DNA from: Prinsepia uniflora | Taxonomy: Eukaryota > Streptophyta > Magnoliopsida > Rosales > Rosaceae | Reading direction: 5' to 3' | Assembly: GCA_032719365.1 (NCBI GenBank) | Contig: CM064871.1 | Span: forward strand, 30,663,566-30,727,565 | DNA: 64,000 bases | Part shown: positions 1 to 9,499 of the stretch, piece after piece | Numbering within the stretch: position 1 is the stretch's first letter | How the letters are laid out: every line of letters begins with the position of its first letter | Notes under the pieces: generated by a model | Database searches by the model: none | Seen by the model: only the letters and a program-made list of their open reading frames with translations | What the model was told of the DNA's origin: nothing | Made by a program: the position numbers and the translations under genes

Positions 1-830
1 TCGTGGAAGTTCTTCATAGTGAACTTTCTTCATTGCTCTTCACTTCTAGGTTTCATGCATGTAGAGTTTTGGATCGTGACATTTGGGTTAACTAATGCCC
101 CAACGACAGTGATGGATGTGATGCATGGGGTCTTCCGAAAGTTAGAAATTGGGTTATTGATAACACATTGATGTGAACTAGGAGTGCAAAGGAACTTGTG
201 GAAATACCGTAATCTAGTATTGAATATCCTCAGGGGAAAATAGTGATATGTCGAGTGGAGTGAGTATCAGTTTTGGGTGGACTGGTGTTGGTGCTATTGG
301 TCATATCATTCTACTGAGAGGACTAGCATGAATCCTTAGAGGATCGAGATTGTTTGGATTGGCGTCAACCAACCACGATAACTAAGATTGGAGTCTCTCA
401 GATTGGTTGAGTATTACAGGCGTTTAGTAGAGGGACTTTGCAGTGATTGCGGCCCGTTGACGCGATTGACTCGAGAGGGAGTCAAATTGGTTTAGTTGTG
501 TATTTATGCTGCACGTAAAGGTTTTTCTTTGCATCTAGACAGTTGAGTTAATCAGAGTTGGACTCACTCATCCCCTAGGGAGGCGTACAAGATCTTCACA
601 TCGTATTAGAGCCTTACGAATTGGGTTACTCTGGATGAGTTGAACTCGAGGCAGAGGAGCGCCGTTTGATTGACGATGACTGTACATTTGCGTATTATTC
701 GGATATGTGGATATAGTAGCCGATGCCTTGAGTAGGAGAGTTATAGGCTCATTATCTCTTGTGCGTACTGTTCATTTACCTTCAATATTGGACCTCCGAA
801 TGGAGGGTTTGTACTGGTAATAAATGATGG
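1..830 (+). pseudogene. Ty3/gypsy RT - RNase H fragment (decayed pol)
   Basis: Translating across frames gives the tail of a gypsy reverse transcriptase (FGLTNAP-like box near 85-110). A YYRR(L/F)VEG box follows at about 413-437, then PLTRLTREGVK (about 455-487), and the RNase H end motif VDIVADALSRR at about 709-742. This order matches the RT connection and RNase H of Ty3/gypsy pol, which copies element RNA into DNA. Stops and frameshifts are frequent and no long ORF remains, so it is a dead fragment. It runs off the left edge of the window. No LTR borders it on the right. The VADALSRR context fits chromovirus-like gypsy elements, but the lineage is not proven. Confidence 0.8.
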
Positions 831-1380
831 TGGAATTTTATCGGACAGTGTTCGTGTGGCGTGTTCGAAACATTTCATTAAAACTGCGATCCTTGATTTT
901 AAAGAAAATTTCAAATATTATCGGTCAAATTTTAAATTCATGTGTCCAAAATTATGGATATATATATATATAAGAGCCAACTAACTATATATATATATAT
1001 ATTTTTTTTTTGTGGGAGTTTGTCAGTATTTGCACCGCAATTTATAATAACAATAGTCTTCTTTTCAATAAGATAAACATTATATGAGATTTTTTTTTTA
1101 ATATGAATGGAAGTATAAAAAAGAAGCGTGCTTGCATTTTTTCAATAGACTGTATTATATTATGTTGATCCTCGTTCAATAGTATTACTGAGAACCTTCA
1201 GACAACTGCTTGATTATAATTTTTCAATACCATATATTACCTTAAGAAATAAGAAAAAAAAAACACAAACAAAATATCTAACGTCGTGAAATTGTAAATA
1301 TTAACCCATATTGTTTCTTTTTAATATCCTTTTCCTAAAAGTCAAATGCAAAAATTCAATAAGATAATACAATTTTTATT
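831..1380. other. AT-rich spacer
   Basis: No gene is seen. An imperfect AT dinucleotide tract lies at about 958-1002. The stretch separates the gypsy fragment from the copia 5' LTR. Confidence 0.6.
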
Positions 1381-1556
1381 TGTTAGAATCAAATATATTT
1401 ACTTTCCATGTTTAATGTAATTAGATCAATTGTTGAAGTCCATAGTGCATATGATCTTCTTACTAGTTTAGGACTCTTCTAAATTTCCATATATTTTGTA
1501 CATTATGATTTCACATTCAATACAAGGAAAATAGATTATTACCACATACTTTCACA
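1381..1556 (+). repeat. 5' LTR of the copia element
   Basis: It starts TGTTAGAATC and ends TTTCACA. It is clearly the partner of 21691-21886: both carry GTGCATATGATCTTCTTAC and TCAATACAAGGAAAA. The 3' copy has about 20 extra bases in the middle. The 176-bp length is typical of small copia LTRs. Confidence 0.9.
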
Positions 1557-1564
1557 TTTTAGTA

Positions 1565-1576
1565 TGGTATGAGAGC
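1565..1576 (+). other. Copia primer binding site (initiator-Met type)
   Basis: TGGTATGAGAGC follows the 5' LTR by a few bases. It differs by one base from TGGTATCAGAGC, the usual site complementary to the 3' end of plant initiator Met tRNA. Confidence 0.8.
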
Positions 1577-1615
1577 GGGTCTCTTCCTAGGTTTTTTTTT
1601 CACTTCTTCATCAAT

Positions 1616-2630
1616 ATGGCCAACGCATCTTCAAACTCTACCACGAACGTTTCTAATCCATACTATCTCCACCAGTCTGATCATCCAAGCAGCTCACTTT
1701 TCACCCAGCCCCTTAATGACGACAATTATGCTACTTTGAGTCGTGCAGTTTATAGCTCCCTCATTGCCAAGAACAAGTTTTGCTTTATCGGTCGTTATCT
1801 CAAGGCACCATCCGTTGATAAGAACCTACTGAATATGCACTATGGAACCGCTGCAACAAAACGATCATCTCTTGGTTTGTCCATATAGTGACACCTGACC
1901 TTGCTGCTCTTTCAATTATCTTTTCTGATATGCCCAACAAGTTTGGGATGCTTTCCATGATAGATTTTCCCAAGGTAATGCCCCCGGATTTTTCAAATAC
2001 AAAAGGTCATAGCCTCACATTCACAAGGCTCCATGTCCGTAGCCAATTATTTTACTAAACTCTAAGAGTGTGTTTGGATGAAGGATTTATAGTTTAATGA
2101 GAATTTATAAAATTTTATAATTTGCAATTCCATATTTACAATTTACATGATTTTCAAATTCTAACGTTTGGATATCAATGTTAAAAATCATGGAAATTAA
2201 AATTTCACTTGTTTCAACTCATCATTTGAAAAATTTTGTCACTTGAGACATCATTTCAACTCATCATTTGGGACATCCAAATTCCTTATTTATAATTTTT
2301 TTTGAAATTTGTAAATTCCAATTTTTATTATCCAAACAAAAAAATTGGTGAGTAGGGATTATAAAATTCTAACTTTTTATCAAATCCCTTGTTATTTTCC
2401 TTTATCCAAACATACCCTAATTTTTTTGGAACGAACTCGCTTCCTACTGCACTCCACCTGAAGATGGTACTGAATTTGCCACATACTATACCAAAAATCA
2501 AACCATTCAATTTTTTAGGGGTCTGAATGATTCTTACGGGGCCATTCGAGGACAGATACTATTAATGGATTCTCTTCCCACTGTTCGTAAAGCCTTCTTT
2601 CGGATCACTAAAGCCTAGTATAAGTAACTT
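1616..2630 (+). pseudogene. Copia gag (UBN2-type), interrupted by a MITE
   Basis: An ATG at 1616 opens a 90-residue segment with the copia gag N-terminus (NPYYLHQSDHPSS, QPLNDDNYATLSRA, LIAKNKFCFI). The UBN2 part continues in shifted frames (VTPDLAALSIIFSD, SMSVANYFTKL-like). After the MITE at 2066-2417 it resumes with FWNELASYCTPPEDG and FFRGLNDSYGAIRGQILL, up to a stop near 2617. Gag forms the particle shell of the element. Frameshifts and the insertion make it non-functional. The start follows the primer site by about 40 bases, as expected for gag. Confidence 0.85.
2066..2417. mobile_element. Tourist-like MITE, 352 bp, TSD TAA
   Basis: The ends are inverted: GAGTGTGTTTGGAT on the left, and the complement of GGGTATGTTTGGAT on the right. 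They are flanked by TAA at 2063-2065 and 2418-2420. The inside is AT-rich with no coding capacity. A 3-bp TAA/TTA target duplication and GGGTGTGTTTGG-type ends are the hallmark of PIF/Harbinger-derived MITEs. The flanking copia gag reads on across the insertion, which confirms both borders. It would need a transposase in trans. Confidence 0.88.
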
Positions 2631-2734
2631 TATGCTGCCATGGTAAATTTTTCCTCCTCTCATCTGAGCAATCTTTTGCTAATAAGCAGTTTGTCTTGAT
2701 AATTTCTTCATCCATTAATTCCATTTTTTATCAC

Positions 2735-3275
2735 TCTTGGATTTTAGATAGTAGAGTCACTGATCATATTACTCATGATTCTAATTTTTTTTTCTCTCTA
2801 CCAACCACTATGCTATCCCTTCCGTAGACCTTCGTACGAGTTCTGTTGTTCCTAATACTTCTACTAGAACCAACCTTTTTTTAAATAGATATCATGATTG
2901 ATAATGTTCGACTTGACTAGGAGAAGGAAGATTTACTGGAATAAGCAACGTGTTGGCCTGTACTTTATGTCCTCGGTCCACTAATCGCTAGCTCTTTATG
3001 ATGCCACCACCTCCACCGATACTTGGCATCACTGCTTTGGCCATCCCTTTCTTGACCCCTTGCATTTACTTTCCTCTTCCATTTTTTGGTTTATCTCATG
3101 TTTTTAATAACTATTGTAGCGTTTGCCCCTTAGTGAAACAAACTCGTCACCAATTTTTTAATAATTCAATTCCCTCCACCATGCATTTTGAATTAATTCA
3201 TTGTGATATTTGGGGTCCTCATAAACACACTACACACTTAGGTGCTCGTTATTTCTTAACTATTATCGATGATTA
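2735..3275 (+). pseudogene. Copia pol, first part: protease, GAG-pre-integrase and integrase start
   Basis: At about 2738-2785 the frame reads WILDSRVTDHITHDS, a copia protease active-site box with the usual DSGA changed to DSRV. From 2998 a 96-residue open stretch contains the GAG-pre-integrase domain with a zinc-binding-like C..C pair (NYCSVCPLVKQTRH). It then enters the integrase core (FELIHCDIWGPH, YFLTIIDDY). It stops at 3275 because element A inserted there; the integrase continues at 16246. Stops between 2620 and 2990 show decay. Confidence 0.85.
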
Positions 3276-3759
3276 TGTTGAAGCATAATTTGTCCTTTAA
3301 ACTCAAAAAACTCGAGGATCTCTGCAAACAAGCAAACAGTAAGCTATCGTTCCTTCAATGATCGAGACCCGGGGGGTATTCGACCAAAAACGCTACAATG
3401 TTTAAGTTAGCTTCGAAAGAGAAATTTCAAAAACTTAAGTAGTATTGAATAGAATTATTTTTATTGAGAAATGTGTTCCCCTTATATAGGGGTGAGTGAG
3501 ATGCTCAATTTTTATAGTTCCGACGTGGGACAAATGCTCCTTGATTTGTGCGCTAACACGTGTTACGCATATCGAGGGTGAGAGGCTTCCCACGTTTCAT
3601 CTTGGTTTGGGTCCAATATTTGGGCTATGTAAGGATTGTGGGCTTGAGCCATGTTCGGTGCTTGGGCTTTAAGTATTATTGCTAGGGGCAATTTGGTCAT
3701 TTCGAGAAATATGGGCCACGTGGTAGCTCCACATTCTTCCGGTGATTTTGGGTTCCACA
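3276..3759 (-). repeat. Element A 3' LTR
   Basis: It pairs with 15758-16240 over its full length. On the minus strand a TATATAAG box lies at about 3481-3488. The plus-strand border TGTTGAAG is preceded by TSD GATTA. Confidence 0.92.
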
Positions 3760-3775
3760 AATGCCCCCACATCGC
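3760..3775 (-). other. Element A polypurine tract
   Basis: Read on the minus strand, GATGTGGGGGCATT abuts the TG of the 3' LTR. This is a G-rich polypurine tract in the expected place for plus-strand priming, and it supports the minus orientation of A. Confidence 0.7.
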
Positions 3776-4118
3776 TTAGGAATTCAGGGAATCCTAAGGG
3801 ATGTAATTTGTATTGTGGTCCCAATAAGTTATATATGAGAGTAGGACTCCGCTTGATCTTCAATTTCATTGTACCTCTATCTGAGAGTCTCTGATGTCGC
3901 AGTAAGCTCTATGTTTGTTCGAGAGACTTTTGAATATTTCTTTAATTGTTGAGCTTTACATTTTTGCACATTCGGAGAGCTGTATGAGTCCAATTATAGC
4001 AATTTAAGTGGTGTTAAGCTCTATTTTCAGAGACAGTAATTTCAATATGCGTCAATGTGCACTTCTGGTGAGATCTAGTAGGCTTGCATTGTGGGAGCAA
4101 GATGGCTCGCATAGTTAG

Positions 4119-4502
4119 TGTTGATGCATAAAATGTACCAACGAGACTGTAAAGACACGCAGGCACACCAAGACACAAGAACGTACGTGGTTCACCCAAA
4201 TCGGGCTACGTCCACGGTGTTGGCTCACTCTCATTAATAATATAATATTTTGTACAAGTATAAGGCTATGAGCTTTTGAGAGATAATAGTGTTTGTAGAG
4301 AGGATGAGGAGGTTGAGTCCCCCTGAATGGGGGAGGAGGCTCCCTATTTATAGGAATTATCTAGGGTTAGGTCATGGTTGTAGTAGTGATGGGCTTTGAG
4401 GCATGGGCCTTGTGTGATATTTGAGGTCTTCTGGTGGGCTTGTCCTGTAATCCAGTCTAGTATTTTGGCAGGCCCGTTCCTTGGTCAGATGTCACGTCAA
4501 CA
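4119..4502 (-). mobile_element. Solo LTR 'M', 384 bp, TSD GTTAG
   Basis: It begins TGTTGATGC and ends CACGTCAACA, with GTTAG at 4114-4118 and 4503-4507. On the minus strand there is a TATAAATA box (about 4345-4352), followed by a CT-rich leader. Near the 3' end is a CCGTGGACGTAG...GAACCACGTACG block, a sequence combination common in small plant LTRs. There is no internal region or second LTR, so it is a solo LTR or TRIM remnant inside element A. The element family is not identified. Confidence 0.85.
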
Positions 4503-4507
4503 GTTAG

Positions 4508-5640
4508 AATCCGTTCTGTGGGAAGTATACACACTTCGAAGGACCTGAAGAATTCAAGTCCTGAAAGGTCCGCAACAAACATGCATTTCCAAAAGGGGTG
4601 CTCGCAGAGCTTTGCGACAAGTACTCATCCATGAAGGCACCCAAGAACAGCAGGGCAAGAAATTCGAAGTCCAACCGACGGACAAAATTTCATCCTTTGA
4701 TCGAGGCGAGACATGGTTCAACTACAAGATGAGACATACTGCAAGTATGATGCGAGGTATTCTACATCCAAGGCTTAGTGTGCCACAATGCAAGGCAATG
4801 CAAGGATGGAGTAGGAGGTGATGCGCCGAATGACATGAGGTGTTTTTCCCAGCGACCATTCACTTGGTGCGTGGTGGATAGAAGAGTTCGAGACATGGGC
4901 AGCAAGGTCCACCATGACCTGTCTAGGCTTTCATCCACAAGAGGCGAGGTACCCCATGACTTGAAGCTAGGCATGTTGCAACACAAGAGGATACATGCCA
5001 AAGTGCAAGACGAGGCAAGGTATCCCATAATGCGAGGAGAAGTGCATGTGGTGCCATAAAGTGAATGAAGCGTCTCGAGGAGTTTTTTCGGTTGACGGTG
5101 GACCTTCTAGTGACCTGAAATTCTAGGTTCTGTTGAGTTCAAAATGGAGTGGCTGAAAGGTGGAGCATAAATACGGAGGATTGATCATGCCCCCTGTGAA
5201 GCTCCAGATGGTGTACGCCACTACGTAATTGAAGAAAGAAAGCTTGTAGGTGGACCATGCATATGGTACTTCGAAGATAGGAGGGCCTGACACACGAGGA
5301 TCAAGACACGACAGAATGTAAGGCAAGGCCTAGTTGGAGCTCAAAGTGTTGCACTACGTACTTCCAATGACCATGCATGTGGTGTCTGGCAGTTGGAAGA
5401 GCTCGGTGCGTTTACGGACTTGCCATCTTCAAGTAAAGGTAGAGCCAACATCGAAGCTCTTAGCAAAGAAGACGAGGAGTCTCATCACCTGGTATGAGGC
5501 ATGTCATAACCAAGCAGGAGGCATAATCCAGCTGCACAGACACTTGCATGATTCCAAAGAGGATGTGAAACGGTTGGATGTTGAAATCCAAAATTTGAGA
5601 GCTAGCTACTTGCTGCCCTAACATGCCCCCACATTCCCCC
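4508..5640 (+). other. Element A internal region, with plus-strand (antisense) open stretches
   Basis: Several open stretches of 69-95 codons lie on the plus strand, antisense to the gag of element A, at 4612-4821, 4778-5059 and 5334-5621. The last contains a helix-rich segment (LHDSKEDVKRLDVEIQNLR). They could be decayed parts of one extra ORF. None is recognisable. The minus strand here has no pol similarity that I can see. Confidence 0.4.
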
Positions 5641-5656
5641 ACAACTTTGTGTTTTT

Positions 5657-5872
5657 ATGGAAAATGAATCACAAAAGTTGGATATGGAAAGTCGGAGCGG
5701 GATCACCACCAAAGAGCTAGAGCTCGAACTAGAGATGGAGTCTGAGCCTGAACTGGAGCCTGAGTTGGAGGCTAAGAAAACAGATGTTCCTGAAGCAGAC
5801 GAGTCTCCTGAAAGAGGTTTCTCTACTTTCAGCAGAAGAGTGGGCAGAGTTTTGAAGGACCATGGGCTTTGA
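5657..5872 (+). CDS. Antisense ORF of element A (71 residues, acidic, unknown)
   Basis: An intact ATG-to-TGA frame runs opposite to gag and lies just inside the 3' LTR end of element A. The product is strongly acidic in the middle, with alternating Glu/Leu and Glu/Pro (ELELELEMESEPELEPELEA). It ends with a basic stretch (TFSRRVGRVLKDHGL). AT-rich sequence with an AATAAA-like motif near 5988 follows. Known for the family: some Tat-lineage gypsy elements carry an extra, sometimes antisense, ORF between pol and the 3' LTR. Inference: this is the remaining end of such an ORF, with 5334-5621 upstream in another frame. Chance openness over low-complexity sequence is the alternative. Confidence 0.35.
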   Translation: MENESQKLDMESRSGITTKELELELEMESEPELEPELEAKKTDVPEADESPERGFSTFSRRVGRVLKDHGL

Positions 5873-6154
5873 AGACTTGCAATTGCATCTACTTCATCTT
5901 TGTATGTTGATTATCGCATTTGTATTTTTGTATTGAATAACTGGTTTGAGCGATCGAGATGTGATTAGCCAACCACCCTTCAAATCAATAAATGAAAACA
6001 ATAGTTATGAGAAATTATGAGCTCCCGTATATTTGTCTAATTATACTAACTGCCTTGATGTATCCAAACTTGTTTTCTCATCAAATGCCCCTGTTGTAGC
6101 CATGGGCGTCCAACTTTGACTTCCAGCTAACTTAGATTTCGTTTTAGTGTTGCC

Positions 6155-6385
6155 TTCAAGGAAGGGCTTTTGCTTCTTATTAGAAGGCTTGAAGTGGTTC
6201 CAAGAGGAAGACTTAAAGTGCTTCCAAGAGGAAGACTTTAAGTGCTTCCTGGTGGAAGGCTTTGAGTGCTTCCTGGTGGAAGGCTTTGAGTGCTTCCGAG
6301 TGGAAGGCTTTGAATGCTTCCTGGCGGAAGACTTTGAGTGCTTCTTGGTGGAAGGCTTTGAGTGCTTCCTAGCGGAAGAAGTTTG
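6155..6385. repeat. 24-bp tandem repeat array 1 in element A
   Basis: About nine copies of a unit like GGAAGGCTTTGAGTGCTTCC. Because the unit is a multiple of three, both strands stay open: EGFECFLV on plus, KHSKPSTR on minus. It lies downstream of the gag zinc-knuckle region in element A orientation. Confidence 0.85.
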
Positions 6386-6434
6386 CAAAGCATAGGTTGA
6401 GATTCATTGCATGGCGTAAGCATGGGTCCTTTGC

Positions 6435-6800
6435 AGGGCGAAGGCTTAGGACCTTCCCAAGGCGAAGGCTTGGATGCGTCGCAAGGAAAAGGCTTAGGTG
6501 CTTCGCATTGCGAAGGCTTAGGTGCTTCTCATTGTGAAGGCTTAGATGCCTCTCAGGGGGAAGGCTTGGTTGCTTCGCAAGGTGAAGGTTTAGGTGCTTC
6601 GCATGGCGAAGGCTTGGATGCTTCGATGATGAAGGCTTGGATGCTTCACAAGGTGAAGGCTTAGATGCTTTGCATGGGGAAGGCTTGAATGCTTTGATGA
6701 TGAAGGCTTGGATGCTTCGCAAGGCGAAGGCATAGGTGCTTCGCATGGCGAAGGCTTGGTTGCTTCGCAAGGCGAAGGCTTGGATGCTTCGTAAGGCGAA
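6435..6800. repeat. 24-bp tandem repeat array 2 in element A
   Basis: About fifteen diverged copies of a related unit (GAAGGCTTGGATGCTTCGCA), some with small deletions. On the minus strand it gives EASKPSPC-type peptides directly after the gag zinc-knuckle region. It is related to array 1 but is GC-richer. Confidence 0.85.
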
Positions 6801-6829
6801 AGCATGGATGAGATTCCGGAGATATCCTT

Positions 6830-7307
6830 CCTTTTGACGTACTCGGCGCAATATCCTTCCTTGATGAGATTCCGGAGATATCTCTCGAAGGATATGCATT
6901 TCCCGATGTTATTCCCGTAGCACTCGTGGTAGGCACACCACTTTGACATTTTGGCCTTCTCTTGATCACCTTTTGACCGGCCCTGGCTTCTTGAACCATG
7001 GTTTATCCTTGATTTCATTATGAATCTGGTGGACTAGAATTAAGAACTGCAGATTAGTCTTTCCAATGGTTGAGTCGTTGGGAGTTTGGCTCACCTAGCG
7101 TTTGTTGAACCCCGCCCCCATAGGAAAGTTTGCAACTAACATCCTCTTTACGCGATGATGACGGTTTGGAGGCTTTCTCGCTCATCTTGGCATGAACTGG
7201 AGAATGTGCCGCACTCGTTTCATCCTCCCAGCATGCATGACAATCTGCTAGAGAGAGAATCTTGGTGAGACTTCGTGCATTGCCCATGATAATGTCTCCG
7301 TAGAGCT
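6830..7307 (-). pseudogene. Element A gag, C-terminal part with zinc-knuckle-like motif
   Basis: Minus-strand frames continue gag from the left border of element B (7307) through an open stretch (7287-7054: MGNARSLTKILSLADCH...). Then comes a CxxH-type segment at about 6970-6840 (WCAYHECYGNNIGKCISF followed by LRNLIKEGYCAEYV). In gypsy gag proteins the corresponding region is a Cys/His zinc knuckle followed by an amphipathic 'LIxxGYLxxYV' segment. The frame then runs into the 24-bp repeats. A frameshift and stop lie near 7018-7054. Removing element B with one TSD copy reconnects this part in frame with the part at 14212. Confidence 0.75.
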
Positions 7308-7312
7308 GGCTA

Positions 7313-9485
7313 TGTAACTATCCATCCAGAATTCCAGGATTTGATTAGTGACTAATCAAGGATTAGTTGAGTGAAATCAGACGAACGATGCAAAATGACC
7401 GTTATGCCCCTAGTCGTGGGCAAAACGTTGACTTTTTTCGTTCTACCGGTCAAATGGATTTTGGTCGATGACTGTGACGTAGTTCGGGATGCCACGAGTT
7501 CTTAGACATGTAGCACGTCTGATTCCGACGTTCGAGGAAAAAGTTACGGTTAAAGGAAGTTCGAGGGAACTATTGCGCATTTTACGAGACAGACTACTTT
7601 TGTATCCTACTGGGCCCCAGATATTTAATTCCTGCCCAATGGATGAGTGACAAGTGTCACTCATCCACAGGCCATCCCTATACATTTATGCATATCATCC
7701 TTCCTTTGTTCGTGCAAACCAAACCCAAACACACGAACCCGATCTCACCCTTCCAACCCCAATCCAAACCCTTACCCCATATGATCATATCTAAGGAACC
7801 AGGAGAGTGAGAAGAGGCTGATGAAGCTGAGGACGGTGGCAGGAGATGGCTGGGCTGCCGTGCACGGCTGAGAGAAGGTAAGGGCTCAATTTTCCTATTT
7901 TTCTTTTAATTTCGATTCTTGACGTTGGGGATGGTTTTAATCAATTGTAATGAGTTTATTAGGTTGCTTAGGAATTTTAGAAAAGGTTTTTGATGGGGTT
8001 TGACAGCTGAGGAGCCATGGGAAGAAAATAGAAAACTTGGACTGTGGGATTCAAATTGAACCCGTGGGTTTTAGGTGTTTTCGTTGAGGTTTGATGATTG
8101 GAATATATAGGAAATGACAAAATAGGAAGATTGGGATTGTAAGTGAGAAGATTGGGTGAAAATGGGGGGAAAACCAGGCTAGACCGGATTGCAAAGTACC
8201 GGCTGGTTCGGACCAGCCGCTGAAGGTTGAAAACACTGCTACAATGCGGCGCGTGGCTCCCACACGCAGGGGCTTTGGCTGGCTCGTGTGGGTGCATGGA
8301 CCACTTTCTGGGATGTGTTCAACACATGAAATCTTTTATTCGATGTAACGAACATTTTGGGACTGGTTTCGTGTCGATCGGACATCGTTTCGATAGGTTT
8401 CGGGGTGTCCGAAGGTTTATGATAGACTTTAAAAATAGTTAAAAATTCGGGAAAATTACGGGGCTTTAGTGAGAGGTTAATTAGGTAGTTCGTAAACCTC
8501 TAAAGTGATTTGGACAGGTTTGGAGGTCCCGGTGATGAAGATTGGTTCGGGAGAGCCGTATGGCATGCGTATCGAGACGGCAGCCCGGACGGTCTGTGAC
8601 TGGACCTTGTTTTCTAAATTGGTGCATGCATAAATGTTTATTATATGTTTTAATACTTGTTTTGTGATGACATGAGTGCATTTGTGTGTGGTTACGTATT
8701 GGTACGTATTTTGAGGTTTCGGCCTTATAAGGGCATGAGACCCATTTGCTTTTGTCTCAGGCATATGACCCTATTAATGACCTACGGGTCTGAATCGTGG
8801 TCGCGGCAAGAGCTATGTGCACGGTGACGGACGATAAAATGTTCATCTCCGGACTGGGATGTGTTCCTTCCGGAGAGGTCACGATGCACGTACCGTCGAC
8901 GAGCAGCCATGAGAGGGTTCTGATTATAACCTTAGGGAGGGTCATTGATCTACGGACTTTGACCTGGGTGGAACCTGAAAGACTTGAGCTTTGAGACCCC
9001 GGGTAGCACGCGCGTAGTTTTAGAAACCGTGAGAGGATTGGTAGCATGATTTATATGTATATGTTATATGATATGTGGTGTGTACAGGTTTTGGACTGAG
9101 TCCCACATGGATTTAGACAGAGGCCCGTATGGTTGGTTCCTTTATGGTTTTGGGCTTAGTTCCCACATATGGTTCTTTTGGATAAATGGTTTTCGAATGC
9201 ATGCATGCTTTTTAGTGAAGGGTACAAATGTCTTCCTTACGAATTTTTTTTATTAAATGATTTGTTTTGTCCACTCACAGCATTTAAATGTTTTGGCTGC
9301 CCTTCAGGTTGACAGCGGATGTGGACCGTAGTAGAGACTGAGATATCACATACCTCCTCCGGATCCTGGCGTACTCTGAAGCCTGAGAGCGCTAAAGTCA
9401 GAATTTCTCTTGTCTGACACTCTGTGTCAGACAGGATCAGGGTCGTCCCACGTTAATCCTAGAGGGATTAGGACGGGTCCTGATA
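7313..9485 (+). repeat. Element B 5' LTR (2173 bp, with deletions)
   Basis: It is collinear with 11546-14206 but about 490 bp shorter. Segments equivalent to about 13005-13080 and 13180-13630 of the 3' copy are missing or replaced near 8730-8910. It contains the (C)ATCCAATGGATGAGTGACA-like block, the GCATGCATAA block (about 8625), and a GTCTGACAC hairpin at 9411-9432. Confidence 0.9.
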
Positions 9486-9487
9486 GG

Positions 9488-9499
9488 TGGTATCAGAGC
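9488..9499 (+). other. Element B primer binding site
   Basis: TGGTATCAGAGC, the exact initiator-Met tRNA complement, lies 2 bases after the LTR end. Confidence 0.92.

Noticed and set aside
2328..2510. 60-codon minus-strand frame spanning the MITE border
   Set aside because: It crosses the junction of MITE and copia gag and is antisense to gag.
6369..6899. 176-codon minus-strand frame rich in His/Ser/Leu
   Set aside because: It is an alternative phase over the 24-bp repeats. The frame linked to the gag zinc-knuckle region differs, so a separate protein is not supported.
8227..8442. 71-codon frame repeated in related form at 12415 and 27016
   Set aside because: All three lie at the same place in LTRs B and E. 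The frame is not preserved between copies, so it reflects shared LTR DNA, not a protein.
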